A stretch of DNA of 21,963 nt. It comes from CAZMLC01 sp964567125 (GTDB lineage: Bacteria > Verrucomicrobiota > Kiritimatiellia > RFP12 > UBA1067). Of the stretch, positions 15,398-21,963 are shown piece by piece. The stretch is from positions 1 to 21,963 of the forward strand of contig CAZMLC010000048.1 in assembly GCA_964567125.1 (NCBI GenBank). The letters run 5' to 3'. How positions within the stretch are numbered: position 1 is the first letter of the stretch; the number at the start of each line of letters is the position of its first letter. Under the pieces are notes generated by a model. That model was not told where the DNA came from and made no database searches. It saw only the letters and a list, made by a program, of their open reading frames with translations. The position numbers were made by a program, and so were the translations under genes.

Positions 15398-15844
15398 ATG
15401 TATGCATGGAAATACCTGCTGGTCCTGAACATCTGCTTGATCGGCTGTAGCGCATATGCCCTTGTTGAACAGGCGGTGTCGCCGTCCTCAGAGGTCTTGG
15501 ATCAGAAAGAGTTTCAACGCGCGACCGCCGAAGCGAGCGATGTCGCCTATGCCCGCGTACTGGAAGAGCAAAAGGCGCTTCAGGCCGAGGCTGAAACGCG
15601 GGTCCAGGGACAGCACCGCATGACGTTTCAGGAGATCCGTGCCGGTGTTTCAGCATCCGGCGATATGGCCGAGGATGGCGTGTCTGCGGAACGTGTCTCC
15701 GCAAACAGCGCGGATCCCTTGGCGCTTACGGCATCTGAAAAGCGTGTGCGACTCTTGCATGGCCTGATGTATACGATATTCGGTGTGCTGGCGGGGTGGA
15801 CTGTCTATTGGGGATGGCAGAAAGTCACTTCCGCATCCTCATAA
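15398..15844 (+). CDS. hypothetical small lipoprotein or membrane protein with C-terminal transmembrane helix
   Basis: 148 residues, no recognised family. The N-terminus MYAWKYLLVLNICLIGCSAYA ends in LIGC, a possible lipobox, otherwise an ordinary signal peptide. The centre (EVLDQKEFQRATAEASDVAYARVLEEQKALQAEAETRVQ) is charged, alanine-rich and probably coiled-coil. Near the end LLHGLMYTIFGVLAGWTVYWGW is a single transmembrane helix. Start ATG 15398 has GAGGTG at eight bases. It follows the PilX-like gene by nine bases and ends the pilin-like cluster, so a structural or assembly partner of those proteins is likely. Confidence 0.65.
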   Translation: MYAWKYLLVLNICLIGCSAYALVEQAVSPSSEVLDQKEFQRATAEASDVAYARVLEEQKALQAEAETRVQGQHRMTFQEIRAGVSASGDMAEDGVSAERVSANSADPLALTASEKRVRLLHGLMYTIFGVLAGWTVYWGWQKVTSASS

Positions 15845-15971
15845 GCGGGATGCTGCCGTTTGCGCCGATTTGACGTTGTTCTGACTTGCGGATGGAAGAT
15901 ATAATCTGTTAATATCACCTTCATTTAACGTATAAAACCCATTGTGTGCAACGGAGTATAACGCAAAGTCT
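15845..15971 (+). promoter_or_regulatory. intergenic region with possible tRNA-Leu promoter
   Basis: TTGTTC (15876-15881), an 18-base spacer and a perfect TATAAT (15900-15905) form a reasonable promoter 66 bases before the tRNA. The pilin cluster ends at 15844 and no classical terminator hairpin is visible. Confidence 0.4.
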
Positions 15972-16056
15972 GGGCGCGTGGTGAAATTGGCATACACGCA
16001 GGATTTAGGTTCCTGTGCCGCAAGGCGTGTGGGTTCGACCCCCACCGCGCCCACCA
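15972..16056 (+). tRNA. tRNA-Leu (anticodon UAG)
   Basis: A complete class II tRNA, CCA encoded. Acceptor GGGCGCG (15972-15978) pairs with CGCGCCC (16046-16052), with discriminator A73, as needed for leucine. The anticodon stem CAGGA/TCCTG encloses loop TTTAGGT, anticodon TAG, reading CUN codons. A long variable arm GCC-GCAA-GGC is present, and the T arm is GTGGG-TTCGACC-CCCAC. CCA is at 16054-16056. Confidence 0.96.
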
Positions 16057-16202
16057 GTTTTCGGACGATGACGGTATAAATCTGCCGGTGTGTTGCTGCT
16101 GTACTGATCGTTTGTTTGTGCCGGTTGCATATGCGCGCCAGTCGAACGTGTGTGGAGCATATCATGTCTGTGCGATGTGCTTGGACCAATGCGGATATCA
16201 CT

Positions 16203-17536
16203 ATGAGGATGAAATGGTTCAATAGCCTCGCGTTTCGGTTAACGATACTCCTTTTTTTTCGTAGCCACGACCTCTGTTAGTGTGGCCGTATTTATCTTTT
16301 ATACGGCGTATTCCGAACGTCTATACCAATCGCATGCCGATGAACTGAGATTGATGCGCGACAACCGCGTCCAGCATCTTCGCAGCTGGGTTGCGGAAAA
16401 AAAGGCGAATTTCCAATATTGGCATGGGATTTTGTTTTCCGATCTCCGTGATGGGACCTGGACTGGCGCGGAGACGCGCGATATCCAGCAGCATATGGAG
16501 GCCTTTTGCCGTGCGCACACGGATATGCGCGGCTTGATTCTGATCGATGCCTCAACGGGTAAGATTCTTCAGTCAACGGTCAATGGACTTGCAGCGGGCA
16601 TGGATGGGTCGACGCAGCCCGAATTCAACGCTGTGCGTAAAACGCGCGCGTTTAGCGTGAGCAATATTCATGTCGGGCCTGTATTGCGGGAATTGAGCTT
16701 TTCGGTAACCCAGCCCTATTTCAAAAACGACAATCCGGAAAGTGAGCTTTGGGCTGTCTTGATTATGCGTATCGCGCTTGGTCAAGAAAAGATACCGATG
16801 TTGTACAGGGTATCAATTATAAAGGTGCTGGTGTGCTGGGTGCTTATATGTATATGCCTGAGCTGAAATGGATTTTTATCGTGAACCGCGATATGGCTGA
16901 GATCTATGAGGTGCGCAACGATCTTTTGCGTCGCGTGTTGCTCTGGGTGCCAATCATAATCGGCGTTGTCTGGCTCTTGGCCGCGTGGGCGGCAAGTCAG
17001 ATTCTACGCGCGACGAAAACGATCTGCGGCGTCATGGATGCATTTAAAAACGGTGACCTGATGGCGCGTACGCACACGCGGAGATCTGACGAACTCGGAC
17101 ATATTGCGCGCATGTTTGACGAAACAGCGGATCGCGTCGTGACGCTGATGAACCAGTTGGAGAACGAGCAGCGTTCGCTGGAACGTCAAATCGTTGCGCG
17201 TACTGCGGAGACACGCCTGCAAGCGCATGCAATGGATAATACCGCGGAAGGGGTCATGATCTGCAACCACGAGCTTCGTATCGTGTATGTCAATGCGGCG
17301 TATGAGCGTATGTGCGGGTACTCCAAGGCGGAAATGCTTGGTCAACAGCCGCATCAGTTCATCGGTGGCGATATTGCGACCTTGCTTGAAACGGAAAATG
17401 GCTGGAGCGGCCAGTTCCCCTGTGTGCGTAAAGACGGCACGTCGTATATTCGCGATTTTTCGGTAACGGCGATACGGGATCAGCAGCAGGCGATTCAGTA
17501 TTATGTCGCGCTTTCGCGAGATGTTACGCGCGAGGT
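16203..17536 (+). pseudogene. hybrid sensor histidine kinase, N-terminal part, with two homopolymer frameshifts
   Basis: The 5' half of a large membrane sensor kinase. Start MRMKWFNSLAFRLTILLFF (ATG 16203) leads into a first transmembrane helix. After the T8 run (16252-16259) the frame must move: with seven T it continues as VATTSVSVAVFIFYTAYSERLY. An extracytoplasmic dCache-like sensor domain follows up to about 16790, where the A4 run (16787-16790) needs one more A to pass to KDTDVVQGINYKGAGV. Then come the second transmembrane helix (LLWVPIIIGVVWLLAAWAASQI), a HAMP-type linker (MDAFKNGDLMARTHTRRSDELGHIARMFDETADRV), a coiled coil and a PAS domain (DNTAEGVMICNHELRIVYVNAAYERMCGYSKAEMLG) cut off by the gap. 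The two shifts are opposite and cancel. As printed, the reading ends at 16280. Sequencing error, decay or switching are all possible. Confidence 0.85.
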
Positions 17537-17636
17537 NNNNNNNNNNNNNNNNNNNNNNNNNNNNNNNNNNNNNNNNNNNNNNNNNNNNNNNNNNNNNNNN
17601 NNNNNNNNNNNNNNNNNNNNNNNNNNNNNNNNNNNN
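17537..17636. other. assembly gap (100 N)
   Basis: Exactly 100 N inside the sensor kinase, between its first and second PAS domains. Repeated PAS sequences may have hindered assembly; further PAS domains could be hidden. Confidence 0.99.
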
Positions 17637-19552
17637 TGCAGCGCGTCGATGCCTTCAAACGGATGAAGGCCGCCATTGAACAGTCAACAGGCGCAGTGTT
17701 GATCTTTGATCGATCCTGGAAGATTATCTATGTGAATGACGCCTATGAGAAGCTTGCGGAATTCTCGCGGTCGGAGATGCTCGGTCGATCGCTGGTTGAT
17801 TTCCCGCAAAATAAAATAGTGGATGCGGATGTGACCGCACGGTTCTTGCATGCGGTTCAACACGGACTGGAGTGGACCGAGACTTTTATGGCTGCACGGA
17901 AGTCCGGTGGTAACCACTGGATCCGCATGTCGGTCTCCTATATCCGGCATGAGACGCATGAGGTGGAGTATTGCGTTGCATGGATGGTGGATGTGACCGC
18001 TGAGGTGGAGAAAAACAATCAGGTCTTGCGGCTGGCTCACGTTGTGGAGCATATGCAAAACGGCATCCAGATGATGGACACCTCGTTCCGCATCTTTTAC
18101 GCCAATCCCGCTTTTTACCAGATTTCGGGAACTTGTGCCGGGGATGTGCTGGGAAAAACGCCTGCGGAGGCCTGTCCCTCCCTCTTTTATTCTGATACGA
18201 CGGCTCACTTTTTGCGGTGTCTGGAAAAGGGCGAAATCTGGGGCGGCGAGATTTCGTGTGCGCGGGCGGACGGCTCGCCCCTTGTGCTCTATGTCCATGT
18301 CAGCCCCGTATTTGACAGCACCCATGTTGTTCAGGGATATGTCGCCATTTTCCAGGATATTACCCACGATAGGCAGCTTGAGCAGCAGCTGATGCATTCG
18401 CAGCGGCTGGATACGCTCGGACGGCTGACCGGCGGCATTGTGCATGACTTCAACAACATGCTGCAAGGTATTCTTGGGTTTGCTGAGTTACTGGGCGATG
18501 AACTGCCTGCGGTTCCCAACATGCGCGGCAATTTGCAGGAAATTATCAAGTGTGCGCATCGGGCGCGCGAATTGACGCAGCAGCTGTTAGCTTTTGGACG
18601 GCGGGGTGCGGAACAGCGCGAAGCGTTGGATGTGAATGTGCAAATCAAGGAATTACAGAACTTTCTTAGCCGTGTTCTGGGCCCTGAAATTACGATTGAG
18701 CTGGATCTTGATAGCCAGTTGCGGACAACGTTTGCCGATCGTGCGCACATCAATCAGGTCATCATGAATCTGGTGTTGAATGCGCGCGATGCGGTATCCT
18801 CCTGCGCAACGAAATGGATCGGTATTCGTACCCGCACGGTCGTTTTTACCGAAGAGCAGCGTCAAGGGCGCTGGGTGGCCCCTCCCGGTACCTACGTCTG
18901 CCTTTCTGTTGCGGATAAAGGCGCGGGGATTTCAAAGGAAAACGCGGCGAAGATCTTCGCACCTTTTTTCACAAAGGAAGGTGAAGAAAATGGAACGGGA
19001 TTAGGACTCTCGGTTGTGGGTGGCATTGTCGAGTTGTCAGGGGGCTGGATTGCGGTTGAAACAGAGGAGAAACAGGGGACAACCTTCCACGTCTATTTGC
19101 CTGCATACGATGAAGGCAGCAAACGCGCCGCGATGAAGTCCTGTGTCAAGGATCATGGGCATATGGCAGGGGGACATGGCGAATTGATCCTCTATGTTGA
19201 ACATGAGGAGCCCGTTCGTCTGTTGAATGCGCGTATCTTGACCACCGCAGGATATCGCCTGCTTACTGTACCTTCGGTTGATGAAGCCGTCGCGGTCTTC
19301 CAGCAGAAAAGTGAGCCGATTCAGCTTATCTTTTTTGACGTGCTTCATGCTGGTGATAATGGCGTTGCGCTGGTTTCACGTTTGCGTAGCGAAAACCCGC
19401 AGTTGCCGATCTTGCTCTGCAGTGGCCTGGCGATCAGCAAGTTGATTGGGTTCTCGCATCACGACGACCTCTGTATGTTTTTACAAAAACCGTTCTCAAG
19501 CAGCCAGTTACTCACGGCGATCCGTGTCCTGCTGGATCGCGCGCACGCCTAA
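17637..19552 (+). CDS. hybrid sensor histidine kinase, C-terminal part (PAS-PAS-HisKA-HATPase-REC)
   Basis: Continuation of the gene entering from the gap; the first internal ATG is at 17663 and residues are numbered from it. Order: PAS (about 1-113, with KIIYVNDAYEKLAEFSRSEMLG), PAS (120-235, FRIFYANPAFYQISGTCAGDVLG), dimerisation/phosphoacceptor helix with H261 in TGGIVHDFNNMLQGILGFAELL, ATP-binding domain with N-box MNLVLNARDA (N373), DKGAGIS (D418) and GTGLGLS (444-450), then a receiver domain (507-629). The HDFNN version of the H-box is common in PAS-rich hybrid kinases. The receiver keeps D559, S587 and K609 but its acidic pair is E513-H514 instead of DD. Autophosphorylation should be possible. 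No partner regulator is adjacent. Confidence 0.93.
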
Positions 19553-19718
19553 ATCTTCACGATCCGTGCGGATTCACGATTGAGGTTTTTCTGGGGGTAT
19601 GGTAACGTACTTCCATTCTGTTTGATCCCATGCCCGGGGAAATCGCATGGGGTCAGGTCTGGCGTTTTTGTCGGCGAAGGTGACGAAAAAACAACATCGG
19701 GGAAAAAAAGGAGGTACC
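19553..19718 (+). other. leader region of FGGY kinase with 10-bp stem-loop and strong RBS
   Basis: GATCCCATGC (19624-19633) and GCATGGGGTC (19645-19654) can pair over ten positions, one a G-U wobble, around an 11-base loop. No T run follows at once, so it is a weak terminator candidate and could be a leader hairpin. The ribosome-binding site AGGAGG (19709-19714) lies four bases before ATG 19719 and is the strongest in the window. No other gene is seen here. Confidence 0.4.
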
Positions 19719-21306
19719 ATGCGCCATATTTTAGCCCATGACGTGGGTACGAGTGGCAATAAGGCGACGCTTTATACGGAAACAGGTCAGCAGGTTGCCA
19801 GCGTAACCGTGAGCTATCCTTCGCGTTTTTTCAACGGGACGTGGGCTGAACAAGATCCTGATGACTGGTGGCGTGCCGTCTGCGATTCGACAAAAGCACT
19901 GCTTCAGCAGGCTGCTGTTCAGCCGGGTGATATTGCCGTGGTCTCCGTGAGCGGACAGATGATGGGATGTACGCCGGTCGATGCTCACGGGTGCGCCTTG
20001 CGCCCTTCGATTCTGTATTGTGACCAGCGCGCGACGCAGCAGGAGGAACGGTTGCGCACTGCATGTGATCCGCACTGGTTTTATGGCGTTTGCGGACACC
20101 GGATCAGCGCCTCCTATACGCTCGAAAAACTGATGTGGATCCGCGACAATGAGCCGGAGGTTTTCAAAAAGACCTGTAAGACGCTCTGTGCGAAGGACTA
20201 TATTAATTGCCGCCTGACCGGCGTCATGGTCACCGATTTTTCGGATGCGTCAGGAACTAATGCATTTGATCTTAACACCTTCAGATGGTCGTCTGAAATT
20301 TGTGAAAACGCGGGGGTATCCGTCGATCTCTTTCCCGATGCGGTGGAGTCCACCAGCTTGATCGGCGAGGTGACCGCTGCGGCGGCACGTGAAACAGGTT
20401 TGCTGGCCGGTACGCTGGTGTCTGCCGGCGGTGGCGATGGCAGCGCGGCAGGCGTGGGCGTCGGGTGCGTTGAGCCTGGAAGCGCCTACAACTGCTTGGG
20501 CTCTTCAAGCTGGATCGCGCTGACTGTCCGCAAACCGATTGTCGATCCGGAAATGCGCACCATGAACTGGGCGCACTGCGTGCCCGGCTATCTTCATCCC
20601 TCCGGTACGATGCAGACGGCGGGGGCCAGCTTCATCCCTCCGGTACGATGCAGACGGCGGGGGCCAGCTTCATCCCTCCGGTACGATGCAGACGGCGGGG
20701 GCCAGCTTCAAATGGCTGGCTGAACAGCTGGGAACGCAGGAGGGCTCGTATGCCAAGATCGATGAGGTGATCGCCTCGGTCCCGATGGGGGCACATGGCG
20801 TTTTCTTCCTGCCCTACATGCTGGGCGAGCGCACGCCCTGGTGGAATTCACAGGCGCGCGGCGCGTTTATCGGTCTGAACCTGGCCTCAACGCGTGAGGA
20901 TATGATGCGCGCGGTGATGGAGGGTGTCGCCATGAACTTGAGCTACATCAAGGCGATCTTTGATGAGCATGTCCCGATCGAAACGCTGACCGTGATCGGC
21001 GGCGGTTCGCAGAGCGCGATTTGGCGCCGCATTCTGGCAGATGCGTGCGGATGTGATATCGCCACGCTGAATTCCAAGGCGGATGCAACGTCGCTGGGCG
21101 CGGCCATTATCGGCGGCGTGGCATGCGGGATTTTCAGAGACTTTTCGGTGACCAAGCAGATGCTGAAGGTCGAGGAGCGTGTACATCCTGATGCGCGGAG
21201 TATCGCTTTTTATCAGCAACGGCGCAACGTGATGATGAAGGCCTATCAGGCGCTGGTTGATGTCTATCGTGATTTAGCACAAGAACAAGGAGTTGAACAT
21301 GTTTAA
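19719..21306 (+). pseudogene. FGGY-family carbohydrate kinase (xylulokinase-like), frame broken by tandem repeat
   Basis: ATP-dependent sugar kinase related to xylulokinase. It starts MRHILAHDVGTSGNKATLY (phosphate-binding motif), then NGTWAEQDPDDWW, VSVSGQMMGCTPVD, and the catalytic-base region SAGGGDGSAAGVGVG (D240). A perfect 38-bp unit occurs three times (20593-20706). The added 76 bases shift the frame, so the printed reading ends at 20723 after about 335 codons. Removing two copies joins LHPSGTMQTAGAS directly to FKWLAEQLGTQEGSYAKIDEV and restores an intact product of 503 residues, normal for the family, with LGERTPWWNSQARGAFIGLN and VIGGGSQSAIWRRILADACG. The gene overlaps deoC by eight bases, so kinase and aldolase probably act in one sugar pathway; the sugar is unknown. 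Pseudogene, switch or assembly error cannot be separated here. Confidence 0.88.
20593..20706 (+). repeat. 38-bp perfect tandem repeat, three copies
   Basis: Units at 20593-20630, 20631-20668 and 20669-20706 are identical, beginning TTCATCCCTCCGG and ending GGGGGCCAGC, with a partial fourth TTCA after. The unit is not a multiple of three and is open in all three frames, so copy number decides the frame of the kinase. One copy corresponds to the conserved family segment HPSGTMQTAGAS; the others are extra. Confidence 0.98.
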
Positions 21307-21963
21307 CGCGGATACGCTCTCTTCGCGCGAGTTAGCGGGGATGATTGACCATACCTTTCTTAAACCGTTTGGAACCCCGGCGGATATCGAAAAACTGTGT
21401 GCGGAAGCGGTGCAGTATGGCTTTGCCATGGTTGCCATCAATCCCGCGGAGACGGAACGTTGCGCGGCATTGCTGAAAGGCACGGGAGTCCGCGTTGGCG
21501 CGGCGATCGGCTTTCCGCTCGGGCAGATGACCTCGGCGGCCAAGGCTTTTGAAATCCGCGACGCGCTGGCGAAAGGGGCGACGGAAATCGACATGGTGAT
21601 CAATCTCCGCGATCTGCAGGCCGGACGCGATGGCGCGGTCCTGACCGAGCTTGTGGATCTAGGGACGGTGTGTCGCACCGCAGGCGTGATCTCCAAGGTG
21701 ATTTTGGAGACGTGTTATCTGTCGGATGACGAGAAGAAGCGCGTCTGCGCACTCGCGGTTGAAGCCAAACTCGATTTCGTCAAGACGTCGACGGGTTTTG
21801 GCTCTGCCGGGGCGACCGTTGCCGATGTCCGGCTGATGCGTGCCGCGGTCGGTCCCGCTATGGGCGTGAAGGCTGCCGGCGGCGTACGCGATCTTGAGAC
21901 AGCCCTGGCAATGATACGGGCCGGTGCAACGCGCATCGGGACGAGCAGCGGCATCGCGATTGT
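21299..21963 (+). CDS. deoC: deoxyribose-phosphate aldolase, C-terminus outside window
   Basis: Class I aldolase that splits 2-deoxy-D-ribose 5-phosphate into glyceraldehyde 3-phosphate and acetaldehyde; cytoplasmic TIM barrel. 221 residues are visible and the family has about 215-260, so only the end is missing. The catalytic set is complete: D98 in TEIDMVINLRDLQAG, the Schiff-base lysine K162 in DFVKTSTGF, and K191 in GVKAAGGVRD. The ATG at 21299 has AAGGAG seven bases upstream and lies inside the kinase 3' end (stop at 21304-21306), so translation is likely coupled. The pairing with an FGGY kinase rather than with deoB or a nucleoside phosphorylase suggests catabolism of a less usual sugar, but this is inference. 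Confidence 0.95.
   Translation, partial: MFNADTLSSRELAGMIDHTFLKPFGTPADIEKLCAEAVQYGFAMVAINPAETERCAALLKGTGVRVGAAIGFPLGQMTSAAKAFEIRDALAKGATEIDMVINLRDLQAGRDGAVLTELVDLGTVCRTAGVISKVILETCYLSDDEKKRVCALAVEAKLDFVKTSTGFGSAGATVADVRLMRAAVGPAMGVKAAGGVRDLETALAMIRAGATRIGTSSGIAI

Noticed and set aside
15839..16222. A 127-residue minus-strand frame containing VEPTRLAAQEPKSCVYANFTTRP across the tRNA.
   Set aside because: This is the well-known spurious translation of the antisense strand of a tRNA-Leu gene; it has no other support.
16780..16800. Programmed -1 ribosomal frameshifting at the A4 run.
   Set aside because: No X-XXY-YYZ slippery heptamer and no evident downstream stem-loop or pseudoknot; a second, opposite shift upstream is also unexplained by it.
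20593..20706. A CRISPR-like array.
   Set aside because: The three units are directly adjacent with no spacers and lie within a kinase reading frame.
20686..21306. A separate 206-residue gene starting inside the repeat.
   Set aside because: Its sequence is the C-terminal half of the FGGY kinase in another frame; it is created by the repeat and is not an independent gene.

Overview
The window reads as a bacterial chromosome segment from a draft assembly: there are three runs of exactly 100 N (4522-4621, 6044-6143, 17537-17636), which look like scaffold gaps of unknown true size. Gene content points to a Gram-negative polysaccharide degrader, most likely from the PVC group (Verrucomicrobiota, perhaps Kiritimatiellota). 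The clues are a DUF1080 (3-keto-disaccharide hydrolase) protein, a GH92 mannosidase, a secreted parallel beta-helix lipoprotein, pilin-like proteins with class III leaders, and the ClpS/Aat pair. This placement is inference from gene families only.

Layout, left to right. (1) 1-1917, minus strand: a TetR regulator, a secreted repeat-motif protein and rlmN form a tight unit; a 19-bp palindrome lies between the -35 and -10 of the predicted tetR promoter. (2) 2194-3599, minus: a HAD-IIA phosphatase followed by a LysE/RhtB exporter. (3) 3773-4521, plus: a DUF1080 secreted protein running into gap 1; after the gap comes the 3' part of an endonuclease III-like DNA glycosylase. (4) 11358 down to 5126, minus: an apparent operon of alkaline phosphatase, GH92 and beta-helix lipoprotein, with gap 2 in the last gene. 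(5) 11489-15844, plus: a strong sigma70-type promoter, clpS, aat, then three pilin/PilX-like genes and a small membrane protein. (6) 15972-16056: tRNA-Leu(UAG). (7) 16203-19552, plus: a large hybrid sensor kinase broken by two opposite homopolymer frameshifts and by gap 3. (8) 19719-21963, plus: an FGGY sugar kinase broken by a perfect 38-bp tandem triplication, overlapping deoC, which runs off the window.

The functional themes are carbohydrate use (AP/GH92/beta-helix, DUF1080, FGGY kinase plus deoC), the N-end rule (ClpS/Aat), a surface pilin-like assembly and signalling. The two observations most worth following are both possible on/off switches. The 38-bp triplication in the FGGY kinase has three open frames, so only copy numbers 1, 4, 7 and so on give a full-length protein. 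The T8 and A4 runs in the sensor kinase carry single-base shifts that cancel each other. Either could instead be an assembly error, which the sequence alone cannot settle.
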